DNA from: Sapria himalayana
Taxonomy: Eukaryota > Streptophyta > Magnoliopsida > Malpighiales > Rafflesiaceae
NCBI GenBank assembly: GCA_029783825.1
Contig: JAREIK010000722.1
Location: 219,457 to 283,456, forward strand
Reading direction: 5' to 3'
Length of the DNA stretch: 64,000 nucleotides
The position numbers were made by a program, and so were the translations under genes. A model generated the notes under the pieces. It saw only the letters and a program-made list of their open reading frames with translations. It was not told the origin of the DNA and ran no database searches. Positions 22,425 through 33,269 of this stretch are shown piece by piece (positions within the stretch are counted from its first letter, which is position 1; every line of letters begins with the position of its first letter).

Positions 22425-22999
22425 TGCTGTATATGTAATTTGTTTTTTAATAATCTATTTGTATAACAAAATTTTTTTTTTTGTTTTAATAATTTCTTGT
22501 AAGTGCAGGAAATGAAATATTAAGAGGCCATGGATGCATTAGTAATACAATAACGGAGGTCTCGCTGTCTGGTCAGCGGATCGAAATTTTTGGAGCAGAG
22601 CCTGACCCGTCCCATGATCCGACCCGCTCAGGTTAAATGAACCGAGAGAATTTTTAATATAAAATATTTTGTAATTTTATTTTCGGGTGGCTATTTTTGG
22701 ACTCGTAAAACTGTTCATCTATCTCTCCTCTATGCGTGATTTATCACGGCTGTTCTGTGTGCTGCATACTGTAAGACAATTTCTGTTGGTTTAATCTGTA
22801 ATGCATAAGCATTTTATGGTAGATGTAGCTAATCATACTGAGCGACTAGTGAACCACGTTATTTTTGGTGTTTATTTCTCATTTTTTTGATTCTGTCGTG
22901 AATGGTTGCTGGATTGGATATATATATTACTTATTTTTCTGTTGTTTCTGTTATTTCTGTATCTTAATCTCTTTACCGTGGAAGCACAATTACCCAACA
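22425..22999. mobile_element. Solo LTR (575 bp) splitting the copia RT active site
   Basis: It begins TGCTGTATATG and ends TTACCCAACA, i.e. TG...CA. It is flanked by the 5-bp duplication ATTAA at 22420-22424 and 23000-23004. On the minus strand the host RT reads SGSEFVIIIVYVN up to the insert and HLNIIGT after it. Rejoining these at one ATTAA gives the copia YVDD/LNIIGT region with both catalytic Asp codons altered. The insert holds GC-richer sequence (22555-22640) but no frame. The LTR type is unknown. Confidence 0.85.
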
Positions 23000-23004
23000 A
23001 TTAA

Positions 23005-23700
23005 CATAAACTATAATTATAACGAATTCGGATCCTGAACTATTAATAAATGCACATGGGCAAAGAGGATCATTTTTATATCATTTTCATAATAAATATT
23101 CACTAAGATAATTATACAACAAACATCTAGATTGTTTCAACTCATATAGATATTTACATAATTTTATTGAGTAAAATTCTCGATGACTTAAATTATGTGT
23201 TGCAGGTAATTTTAATCTTTCTAGGATTTTCATTGAAATGTCACTGTCAAGTGGTCTATATAATAAGCCGTAACTACATCCATTAAATAGATACCAAGTT
23301 TTTCATGTATTACCATGCTAATTAAATATTGAAAAGTAGTAGTATCCACTACAGTGGAATACGTCTATTTATAAACAATGTCAAGTCTTTGAGAAAATTT
23401 ATGTAGAACTAATCACGCCTTATATTTAATAATTTTTTTTGACGTGTCTTATTTTCGCACAAATACTCATTGTATCTTAAAGGTTTGACACCAAAAACTT
23501 CGTGTTTTAAAAAAGAATTTAATTATGCTTTAATTGTATCTTTTCATTTTGGTCAATCATATCTCTGTCTACAATTCTCGATAGACTTTGCCTCTAGGTC
23601 ATTATTTTTAACAATATTGAGTGCCACATTATTTGCAAATATTTCATCAACATCGATTTTATTTTGATTCCACATTTGACCAGTTGTGACATAGTTTATT
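23005..23700 (-). pseudogene. Copia RT N-terminal half and RT linker
   Basis: Minus-strand islands read WPKWKDTIKAELNSF (RT start), then MVxHEKLGxYLMDVV-type and LPATHNLSHREFYSIKLCKYLYELKQS, and PLCPCAFINSSGSEFVIIIV near 23030. These are the copia RT fingers and palm in order. Several frameshifts separate them. The segment stops at the inserted solo LTR. Confidence 0.8.
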
Positions 23701-23776
23701 GAGATCTCTTGATTGTCACAAGTTTCAAGTACCTAAATTTCATATGGAATTACAACTATGAACTCTTCTATAACCA

Positions 23777-23971
23777 TCAATTTCTCAACTGGTCGATCCT
23801 TTTTTTTCGAGGATTTTTATTTTTGGAATCAACTGGTTGATCATGTTTCACTGATGCTTTAAGTTCATTAGCAACAAATTGTCCTATATGAATATCAATT
23901 CTAATTGAAGCATTAGCAGCTAGTATGTAAGATGTAGTTGCTCTCTTCGGATTAGCAAATGCATCTGACAA
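23777..23971 (-). pseudogene. Copia integrase-RT linker
   Basis: The frame reads FANPKRATTSYILAANASIR, then VKHDQPVDSKNKNPRKKR, the low-conservation linker between integrase and RT in plant copia elements (KRGRPxGSKDKNPRKRK). It is an in-order part of the copia relic. Confidence 0.7.
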
Positions 23972-24085
23972 TTGATTTGCTAAATTTTACAAATGAATAA
24001 TTTTTTGAACTTCCATTTCACATTCCTATGTGTAATGGTTAATATGAGATAACGACAATTAATTCCAACTAATAGTTTTTTTCAA

Positions 24086-24790
24086 CTATTTATTTTTTTT
24101 CTTTAAAGTGGGAAAATCTGATTTATCAAAATGATAATCATCAAATTGAGCTGTAAATAAATCTCTAGTTGATGACTCTAAATATTTGATTATCGATAGA
24201 AATTTATATCTAATATGTATTCCCAATCTTCTTTGATGACACATCTTAGTCCGTTGTGGTGGAGTAATATTTGGTTCTCGACCAAAAACTAATTGTAAAG
24301 GAGAGAACTTATGATAATTTGTTGGTATAACATGAATCACTGCTGCTGCATGCAAAATAGCATGGCCCCAAGCAGAAGTTGGGAGATTCATCCTCATTAG
24401 TAATGACCATGCAATCAATTGAAGACATTTAATAAACGATTCTGCAATACTATTTTGTGTATGAAGATATGCTACATGGTGTTCAACAGTTATTCCAATA
24501 GACATACAAAAAATCATTAAAAGCTTGGGAAGTAAATTCTCCAACATTGTCAAGACGAATTGACTTAATCAGATAATATGAAAAATGAGCTCATAATTGA
24601 ATTATTTGAGCAAATAATCTAGCAAATGCTTGGTTACGTGTTGATAACAAATAGACATGTAGTCATCTCGTTGATGCATCAATCAGAATCATAAAATATC
24701 AAAATGATCAACATGGTGGATGAATAGGCTCACATATATCACGTTGTATATGTTGCAAAAATGTAAGGAGTTATATACTTATTTTTATTG
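24086..24790 (-). pseudogene. Copia integrase core relic
   Basis: The open frame 24553-24086 reads HHVAYLHTQNSIAESFIKCL (normal family: HxxxYxHxQNGxAESxIKxL, the catalytic Glu region), then NLPTSAWGHAILHAA and YHKFSPLQLVFGREPNI. Upstream pieces (24560-24790) give QRDICEPIHPPC and LIDAST, with the DDE Asp region visible but interrupted. This is the expected order PR, pre-integrase, integrase. Confidence 0.85.
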
Positions 24791-25400
24791 GTGATGACAT
24801 TATGATTAACTTCCCTTGAGAACAAGCAGCACATGAAAATTCATTGGATAGAAAAATCTTTTGATTTTTCATTGAATGTTCACTTGAATTTTTAATGATT
24901 CTTCGCATCATTATAGACCCAGGATATCCCAATTGGTCGTGCCAAATAACAAAATTATTTTTATTAGTAAACTTTTAGTTTACTATGGCATGTGCCTCAA
25001 TTATGCTAATGTTTATGCAATACAAACGAGAGGAAAAAGTGGGTAATTTTTCCAATATATTTTTTTTACCCGAGACAGCATTAGTAATATATAAATATAT
25101 CAGTGTTCTCTTCATATATAGTCTCAATATGATATCTATTTCATCAAATATCTTTAAAACTCAATAAATTTTTTTGAGACTTTGTAGAATATAATGCATT
25201 ATCAATATGAATTTTTGTTCATTCGGGTAACAATATATTAGCTCTTTCAAAGCACTCAATCAATTTTACACTACCCGATATTGTATTAACATCTGATCAT
25301 TGCATTATTAAAAAGGAAAAGAATTATTTTTATATTTTTAAGTATAGTATGCGTTGATGCACTATCTGCGAGACACGTATTATTGTTACCGATTGAGGAT
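24790..25400 (-). pseudogene. Copia protease and GAG-pre-integrase relics
   Basis: Minus-strand 25369-25352 encodes ADSAST, and the wider reading NNNTCLADSASTHTILKN is the copia protease active-site region (D[ST][GA] pattern). Further along, HDQLGYPGSIMMRRIIKNS and CAACSQGKLII represent the HHCC zinc region of pre-integrase. The frames are broken. gag sequence to the right is too short to be complete. Confidence 0.78.
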
Positions 25401-25470
25401 CCCACCAGATGAGTTTATATATTCTTCAATATTTCTCTTGAAAATCCAATAGAGTTTCGAGCTGATAACA

Positions 25471-25768
25471 TATTATGAAATAGAAGGAAGAGAGAGCGAA
25501 AGATATAGGAGAAATAAGGGAAAGATTTCTTATTCACTTATCATATAAAGGCTCCCTATTTATAAGGTTTAATACATGAATACATTAATGTGTATATAAA
25601 TACGTCAATGAATATATACATCAATACACAAATAAATATACTAATGAATACATATTAATCCATACCAATTAAATACACATTAATTTATGAATAATAGGAG
25701 TCACAAGAATATCAATTGTTAAGAGATTAATGAAGAGTTTATGGGCATCCATAATATTGTGCATAATA
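25471..25768 (-). mobile_element. 5' LTR of the copia element
   Basis: Direct repeat of 21092-21390 (see the copia entry). Its left edge adjoins the PBS-like GAGCTGATAACA. The right edge is placed where the match to the other LTR ends (ATAATATTGTGC). Confidence 0.7.
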
Positions 25769-25770
25769 GA

Positions 25771-26092
25771 ATGTTTATTTTTGAATAGAAGTATAAAACG
25801 ATGTTCTTTTTCATCAGAACAAATTATTTTTTTTGAAGTTAATAGACTTAAAAATACAAGGTCGAATTTATTTGCATTCAATCTAATGGTGTTATTTTGA
25901 TTCATTTTGAACATAATCTATTTATAAAACATTCACAAATATTATGCTTTAAAACAAATAGGGATAATAATTTATGGGTATAAATTTTTAAAATTATTAT
26001 ATAAAGTAATTAATTTTTAAAGGCGGTGTTACTTTTTTAAAATGATTAGCTGGAGCTTGACGGTGATGTTAGTTGCATAGTTGTGAAAAAAA
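25771..26092. other. Spacer between copia and FB3
   Basis: AT-rich sequence with no recognisable feature. The minus-strand 81-codon frame (25669-25914) overlaps the LTR and has no domain. Confidence 0.5.
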
Positions 26093-26510
26093 GATAAATT
26101 TGTGTTTTGATACATCAAATATGAAATATTTAATTTTTGGAGCATCAAAGTTTTCATAAAAAAAATACATTAAATTCTAAAATAATAAAGTTTCATTGCA
26201 CATCAACTAGATTTTGTCCTCTGGAATTTGAAAAAAAAAAATTATATTTACTGAAAACTTGGTATTAGAAATCAATAAACTGCTTAATTTAGCATAGTAT
26301 ATATTGGTGGGATTCAAACTGATGTCCTCCAGGTATAAATATCATAATTGATCAATCTATCATGCGTTTTTTTTATTGTTGTATCAAATTAAACTGTTTA
26401 TATACAAAAACAAAATAAATGATATACATATAAATATACATAAATTTATGTAGATGCATAAACATATATATTTATTGAAAACATATATATATATATATAT
26501 ACCTATATCG

Positions 26511-26544
<34 letters not shown>

Positions 26545-26954
26545 GCTTGTCAGTTTATATATGTATTTATATATCTACATATATTTATGTATATTTATAT
26601 GTGTATCATTTATTTTATTTTTATATATAAATATTTTGATTTGGTATACTTATAAAAAAACAGCATTATTAATTGGTTAGTTGTGATTTTTATACTTGGA
26701 GTGGTTTTGGTTCAAATCTCACTTAATGACTATTCTATTGAATTATATGGTTTATTACTTTCTAACATCTTGTTTCCAATTACGTAAATTTTATTTTACT
26801 TTTTTTTTATTTTGGAGGTCAAAATTGGGTTGATGAATTTTAGTGTACCAAAACTTAATTATTTTAAAATCTAGTATTTTTTTTATTTATGAAAAGTTTG
26901 GTACACAAAAAATCAAATATTTTGTATTTAGTATACTAAAATACAAATCTCCTT
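26093..26954. mobile_element. Foldback (MULE-like) element FB3, 862 bp
   Basis: Left arm start: AAATTTGTGTTTTGATACAT. Right arm end, reverse strand: GGAGATTTGTATTTTAGTAT. The arms continue for over 250 bp as imperfect inverted repeats (TTTTCATAAA, TACCTGGAGGACAT / TACTTGGAGTGG). The flanks TGAAAAAAA (26084-26092) and GGAAAAAAA (26955-26963) match at 8 of 9. Ends and arms resemble FB1. Both arms carry a tRNA-like GGTTCAAATC/GTTTGAATCC box (26308-26320 reverse, 26708-26722 forward). The apex holds (AT)n and (AC)n microsatellites (26482-26540). No coding capacity. Confidence 0.72.
26482..26540. repeat. (AT)n and (AC)n microsatellites at the FB3 apex
   Basis: An AT run at 26482-26500 and a CA run at 26511-26539 with a short ACCTATATCG bridge. 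Central positions in foldback elements often expand. Confidence 0.9.
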
Positions 26955-27141
26955 GGAAAAAAACATATTTTTTGGAACCAACAATATTATATTATCATAT
27001 ATATGTGTATATATATATATATGTATGTATGTGTGTGTGTAATATTTCTATGTGTGTAATATTTTTGTGTGTAAATACACATACATATCTACTATTGTAT
27101 ATATGTATCTACTATTGTATGATATAAACATACATATGCAC

Positions 27142-27174
<33 letters not shown>

Positions 27175-28790
27175 ATAAATATACAATAGTATATATTTTG
27201 TTGTATATATTTTTATTCATAAATACATACAACAAAATATGCACATATACAATATTATAAATTTGTAAATGTCTGTATATATTTATATGTATACAAATAT
27301 ATAGACATACATATATACTAGTAGTCTAGTTTACAAACACTCAAACTTAATATTATTTTTGTTTGGAGTAGTCTCCAAATAAAAAAAAAAGTCAAAATTA
27401 TTACAAACCAAATATGTCTGAAATGTTGTACTAGTACCACATAATTATCCCATACAAGACAAATAAACTTTAGCAAAAAGTTTTATTCATTATAAAATGA
27501 ACAAGAACAAATAAAAAAAAGAATTATTATAAAATAAATCATTTATTTAGTATATTGTAATTTTTTGATAACAAGCATTCATTATGAAATAAAACCAAAA
27601 TTTTGTAAGATTATTTTTGACATTAATCATCTTATACTTCACACACACATGGCATCATGGTAACAAACCTTAATAGAAAAAATACAATCAAAAAATTTGA
27701 CTGATCTCCTCTCTTTTGAGTAAAGCTTAGTCTCTGCTCTCCTCATCCCTCATACATGCAAAAATAATTTCACTCCTAGTATATTTAGATTCTATGTTTA
27801 TAACTTAGCATATTATATATGTGTACATACATATACAACAATATGCATATGAATATTGTTGTGGTGTCTGCCCGAGTTAGATAGATTGGTCATATTTTTT
27901 GCTTTGTTTTTTTTTGAAAGTGTGATGTGCTTGTACGACAAAGAACATTGGATAAAATTTCACATTCTGATTTTTTTTGAAAAAAATAAAAATAAAAAAA
28001 ATGAAAAAACAGGATGCCACCATCCAATCGCATTTAAAAAAAAAACAATGCATGCATGGTTTTTTGGGGTGTTACTGTGGCATTTTGTTTATTTTTCTTC
28101 TAAAAATGTAGAAGTTTAGTGCTTTGCTTTTTTTTTTCTCCGTGGTTGTCCATTATGTAGCTTCCCAAGTAAGTTTTTTCTTTTTTTCTCTTCTTCCTGC
28201 TATTGTTTTAGGGCAAACATTTTGGTCTGCCCCTTTCTGGCCCACTCTTTTTTTTTGTTCTCAGTTATGTATTAGTTTGGGATAGTTTTATTTTAGAGTT
28301 AATCATTTATACTTATATTTCTTATTGTTTAATTATTGATTTATAGAAATATTATTATATAATTATGGTTTGTTTACTTAAATTATATAGCGTATCTTTT
28401 CTTGGTTTATATTTTATGTTTTTTATGTGTGCTTATTATAAAATTATTTTAATTATCCAGCTTATATAAATATATTTTTATAGTATGGGTATCACGTTTC
28501 TTATTATTTATATGCAAAATTATGTACTGTGAGGAATTGAAGTTTGAACAATATTTGAAGATTTGAAAAGATATTAGCGAATTCTTATCTATTGTCCAGC
28601 AATCGAAACATGATCATGTTGTTAATTATTAGCTATAAATTTGATGATTTGACATTATCACCTAAAGAATAATATAGAAAAAAAATTGGAGCATTCACCC
28701 CAAATTCATAAGTTTACATATTTATACTAGGTTTTAGATTTCTAGTGTTTTATATCATATAAAATATAAAAAAGACAGTGAGTAGATGGT
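26955..28790. other. AT-rich spacer with TA/TG and GTAT microsatellites
   Basis: 27000-27045, 27145-27172 and neighbouring stretches are TA-, GTAT- and TGTG-rich. 27560-28790 is AT-rich, with a short GC-richer patch around 28140-28250. The 87-codon frame at 27856-28119 has no recognisable domain. No gene was seen. Confidence 0.6.
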
Positions 28791-29892
28791 CGTGTGCTTC
28801 CTCATACTAAGGGGCTTAGAAGTCGTGAGCTTGGACCTAGCTCCCTTGCCATTTCTCACTGTCTTTCGTTGTCGAATGTCCACTCTCAATGACCTTTGGA
28901 GGCACAGTGCTCATCTACTCTGTCACACAGCAATGGTATGGGGCTCTGGGAGTCGTCTACTCACAAGGCCTTGCTATCCTCCGAAGTACCATCCCACGAA
29001 AGCATGGTTCTTTCTGACTCACTCTGAAACTCATCTTGCTCGGTATGAATGGTCTCTTCCTCTGGGCATGAATCCTCCTTACCTCACTCTCCATCTGGGA
29101 CCCAATCATGTCGGGCATTTCCATGATAAGTATGTCATCTTCTACCTCTGGTGATAGGATTTAGAACATGCCCAACACACCAATAGGTTGGTCTCGTGCC
29201 CCGGGAGCTCTCCTCCTCGTCATTCCCATCCTGGGAGACTTGGTCTCGACTACTTCTCCCAGCGGTGTCTCTCTCCTCCAAGCTATGGGCCGCCATACCC
29301 TTCTTATAATAGGCTTAGGCCTGCCAACAATGAGTCTCTCTCTTCTCTCATCCATGTTCATCTCCTGCCCTTTAGTCACTCGGGGTTTTCGAAGGCTAGG
29401 GTCCCTAAAATAGCATGTCTTGGTAGAATGACCCACCTTCTGATTGTATGGGCAATACTTGGGATCCCCCAAATATCTCATTGTCTTCTAGAATTTGTCA
29501 TCCTCCGACCCTATCCATAAATTGTTAATCGATTCCTTGGCGACATCTACCTCGACCAAAACTCTCGATGAGGTAGATGCCGACTGAAAATGATCAATCA
29601 TGTCAATAATACATAGTATCTGGGCATCACAGAGGTGAATCTAGAAGAGAGGAAACTGTAACCAAACCAAGATAATCAAACTCTCCTTAAGCAAACTAAA
29701 ATACGACATCAATTTTAGAAGTCTAATCGCCAGCAAGTTGATATGAATCATCCTTCTCAGCCAGATCCATGTCTAATCAAACTCATGTGAAAATAAAATC
29801 AATACGTGTCTCACTTCGATTTGACACAGCTCGAAATCCCCTCTTAAGTTCATTTTTGCCTTTAGGAAATTTTTAATTACTGATAATGTTTC
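28791..29892 (-). pseudogene. LINE ORF1 relic (DUF4283/zinc-knuckle), copy 1 of a tandem duplication
   Basis: The minus-strand reading has DUF4283-like LRGDFELCQIEVRHVLILF, then VRYLGDPKYCPYNQKVGHST and KTCYFRDP (29481 leftwards). The last part is a CCHC zinc knuckle (CxxCxxxxHxxxxC) whose second cysteine has become Asn. It is followed by a GARDQPIGVLGMF end. The segment is a close duplicate of 30057-31167, a direct tandem copy with a unit of about 1265 bp including spacer. No LINE ORF2 (endonuclease/RT) is visible. The plus-strand frames here are shadows. Confidence 0.65.
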
Positions 29893-30056
29893 CTCTCTAC
29901 TTCTCCTCCTCTCACCCTCTTTGCTTCCTCTCCTTGTCGGCCGCCTGCTCACCACGATGGATGCCCGTGGAGATATCCAATGCTCATATGCTATGGTAAC
30001 CAGATAATACTCTGGGCTATATGACTTGGCCTGCTTTATCTCTTCTCCCTTGGCTG
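29893..30056. other. Spacer between the duplicated LINE segments
   Basis: 164 bp of less AT-rich sequence (TCGGCCGCCTGCTCACCACG) that has no counterpart after the second copy. It marks the duplication junction. The left copy ends near TAATGTTTCC and the right copy begins at GTGTGCTTCCTCATACTAAG. Confidence 0.6.
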
Positions 30057-32250
30057 TGTGCTTCCTCATACTAAGGGGCTTAGAAGTCGTGAGCTTAAAC
30101 CTAGCTCCCTTCCTTGCCCTTTCTCACTGTCTTCCGTTGTCGAATGTCCACTCCCAATGACCTGTGAGGAGGCACAATGCTCATCTACTCTGCCACACAG
30201 CAATGGTATGGGGCTTTGGGAGTTGTCTACTCGCAAGGCCTTACCATCCTCCAAAGTACCATCCCATGAAAGTATGGTTCTCTCTGACTCACTCTGAAAC
30301 TCATCTTGCTCAGTATGAATGGTCTCTTCCTCTGGGTGCAAATCCTCCCTTACCTCACTCTCCACCTAGAACCCAGACATGCTATGCATTTCCGTGATAA
30401 GCATGTCATCTTCTACCTCTGGTGATAGGATCTAGAACATGCCCAACACACCAATAGGCTGGTCCCGTGCCCCGGGAGCTATCCTCCTCGTCATTCCCAT
30501 CCTGGGAGACTTGGTCTCGACTACTTCCCCCACCAGTGTCTCTCTCCTCCAAGCTATGGGCCTCCATACCTTTCTTATAATAGGCCTAAGCCTTCCAACA
30601 ATGAGTCTCTCTCTTCTCTCATCCATGCTCATCTCCTGCCCTCTACTCACTTGGGGTTTTCGATGGCTAGGGTCCCTAAAATAGCATGTCTCGGTAGAAT
30701 GACCCACCTTCTGATAGTATGGGCAATACTTGGGATCCCCCAAATATCTCACTGTCTTATAGAATCTGGCGTCCTCCGACCCTATCCATAAATTGTTTAT
30801 CGATTCCTTGGCGACATCTACCTCGACCAAAACTCTCGATGAGGTAGATACCGACTGAAAATGATCAATCATGCCAATAATACATAGTATCTGGGCATCA
30901 CAGAGGTGAATCTAGAAGAGAGGAAACTATAACCAAACTAGGATAATCAAACTCTCTCTAAGCAAACTAAAATCCGACATCAATTTCAGAAGTCTAATCG
31001 CCAACAAATTGATATGAAGCATCCTTCTCTGCTAGACTAGATCCATGTCTAATCAAACTTGTGTGAAAATAAAATCAATACGTGTCTCACTTCAATTTGA
31101 CACAGCTCGAAATCCCCTCTTAAGTTCATTTTTGCCTTTAGTAAATTTTTAATTACTGGTAATGTTTCCATTCGAAGCCTTCCATATGAGGGTGAGCAGG
31201 TACAATCGGCTCCTGACTATAATCTGCTCCCTCGGAATGAATAACCTTGGGCACTCATCTCTTAGAGTGGCCACTAGCCCCTGGTTCATCTTGAATCAGC
31301 CCAATCTATCAAAAATCATCTTTCTTTTCTTCATTTTTTCTGCTCCCGACCTATCCCTATCACGAGGCAGAGCCTCAACTTGCATGCTCTCGTGCTGGAT
31401 ACTATCAAACTCAAATAGGTCATCCTATACCTCTACGTCCCTATTAGCAGCCCAAGGGGTCTACCCGGCCTGATGAACCCGCCCAACATCTCTCCATGGC
31501 TCAATTCCTTCTCCCATGCCCCTAACCATGTCAGCATATGATCTTTCCTTAATTGGAGCAGTCGTACGGCCCTCCACTCCAATATCAATCATATACTCTT
31601 CCCTCGTCATGCTTATCGGGGTGAGCAAGCTGAAGACTATGCCTCTGCCCTGCCTAGTAGAAATGGGCCTCACCACCCTGGCAATACGCATAGGAGAACC
31701 CCTGGTAAACACACCATCCCCTTTCGGAGCGGTCAACATAAATGTCTCCTATGGTATTGCGGGTTGGTTGCTCGTTCTATATGTCACAAACTCATAAAGA
31801 CCACTCTTAAGAATGTGGTGGTTAAAACCTAGCTTTTTTCACCCATTAACCTCATCCCCATGTCCCCGCATGGTTATACAGTGCATTACAGAAAATATAC
31901 AAAGGTACTAGATCAAAAAACATAGTAAATACATGTTCAAAGTACAAAATAGCACTAAAGAAGGCAGCAACAAAAATAATTCTAAATATAAAATCATGGG
32001 CTCAAAATACCTCAAAAAGGTGTATCTATGGGACTTTCGGGACTAAATAAATGCCAATGTACATTACTGGCCATGCTGCCCTTTTCAGACCAGCCAACAG
32101 GCCCAGAAAACAATCCAGTCTGACCAACATCCTCGATGGCGCCATCGGCGCCGTGTCGCCGGAGGTACTATTCATAGCCATGTCTGCAATCGCAAAAAAA
32201 TATTTTTTTTTTGCCCAGAAATCACAAAAATAATATACCATTGGAAAGCT
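30057..32250 (-). pseudogene. LINE ORF1 relic, copy 2 plus N-terminal region
   Basis: The longest open piece (30872-30432) reads FQSVSTSSRVLVEVDVAKES, then NLWIGSEDARFYKTVRYLGD and CPYYQKVGHSTETC. The middle knuckle cysteine is Tyr here too, so it was lost before the duplication. The DUF4283 body reads GDFELCQIEVRHVLILFSH around 31080. The N-terminal part (31739-31461) has KERSYADMVRG, typical of plant LINE ORF1 (SxAxxVRG). The acidic tail 30365-30066 belongs to the same product, after a stop. The 32026-32241 GC-rich piece may be the 5' leader. ORF1 is non-functional. Confidence 0.7.
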
Positions 32251-33017
32251 TGTGATAAAGCGGTTAAGAATATCAATTTTGTTTTAAGAAATATATTGAA
32301 TTAGGGTTCCAAATTGCTTCCCAAAACAAAATGGCTCCATCGACCACCATCGAGTATTTTTTTAATAAATTATATCAAAAAATTATATATAAATAAAGAT
32401 TTTCTCAATGCCGAGCTACTGTCTAAATTTTATTGAAGTCCATCAACGTTAAGGCATCTGAATGTGCTCCCAATTATTTGTTGGGATCTCACCTGAAATC
32501 TATCCCGCAAGCTTCAACACATGAAAGGAGCTAGATTTGAGAGAGAGAGACCAATGTCACCTTAGAAGGTGGCTTGATGATAGTTGGCCATAATAATGTT
32601 CTAATATAATATCTCAGAAGGTTGATTGACTTATTGACTCGGGAGTATTATTACATATCATTCCTTATATTTTCTTTACTAACTATACATCTAGTAATTA
32701 TGATATAGTAAAGATGAGAAATAGTGAAACATGAAAGATTTTAAGCATGAGGGACATTTGTTTGTAGATGCAAACATGATTTCAGCCAATGCTTAGAGAT
32801 GTCTGGCATGCTAGATAATATGTGATATTTCAGTTATTTTGGTGATGACAAATAGAAATCAATCAATAGTACATTAGTCAGTGCAAGGAGTGAGAAGAAG
32901 AGTATTTTGTATGCCACACAAAAAATAGTGTCTGGATATCAAGTAAATGTTATTCATCAAAAGAACAGCATTAGTCTCCGACATAAAAGACTTGGTCACG
33001 AGTGAGAAATGTCTTCA
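32251..33017. other. Spacer, no gene seen
   Basis: AT-rich sequence with a GAGAGAGAGA run at about 32538. No domain, LTR pair or inverted repeat was recognised. Confidence 0.5.
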
Positions 33018-33269
33018 TGTCATGAACTTACTCTTTCTGCTAAGCTTTTGTACAATACTTAGACAACTTACCTCTTAGATATTTTTAAGTCAATTTCTTG
33101 AGTCATGGAAGGTTTTAGACACTTTAATCTTCTAGAACCTTTCACACTCTACTTAGGGAGGGAGGTCTCTTCATGTTTCTAGAAGATTTCCACCTCACCA
33201 TATAAAGCTCCTAAGGATTATTTACCTCCATTTAATGCATAGAGGTTCTCCATAAGTGGTGGTATGTCA
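33018..33269 (-). mobile_element. 3' LTR of the minus-strand chromovirus
   Basis: Homologous in its first part to 14591-14660 (TGTCAxGAAC..., ACAACTxxCCTxTxAGATAT). The right edge GTGGTATGTCA is aligned with the 15181 edge. It is much shorter than the 591-bp LTR at 14591. Confidence 0.6.

Larger units (their letters stand above)
21092..25770 (-). mobile_element. Ty1/copia retrotransposon relic with both LTRs, minus strand
   Basis: Two related LTRs of about 300 bp (21092-about 21390 and 25471-about 25768) share TATTATGAAATAGAA at the start and ATGAATACATTAATG, CAAATAAAT and GAGTTTATGG blocks. Between them, on the minus strand, are PR (DSAST motif, 25352-25369), GAG-pre-integrase, integrase, RT and RNase H. 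Sequence next to the right LTR (GAGCTGATAACA at 25459-25470) matches 9 of 12 bases of the complement of an initiator-Met tRNA binding site. gag is largely missing (under 500 bp between the PBS and the integrase-side domains). All frames are broken. A solo LTR is inserted in RT. Confidence 0.88.

Noticed and set aside
27856..28119. 87-codon plus-strand frame
   Set aside because: No recognisable domain and Lys/Phe-rich composition expected from AT-rich DNA.
28786..30397. Plus-strand frames over the LINE region
   Set aside because: They are the antisense of the DUF4283/zinc-knuckle reading on the minus strand.
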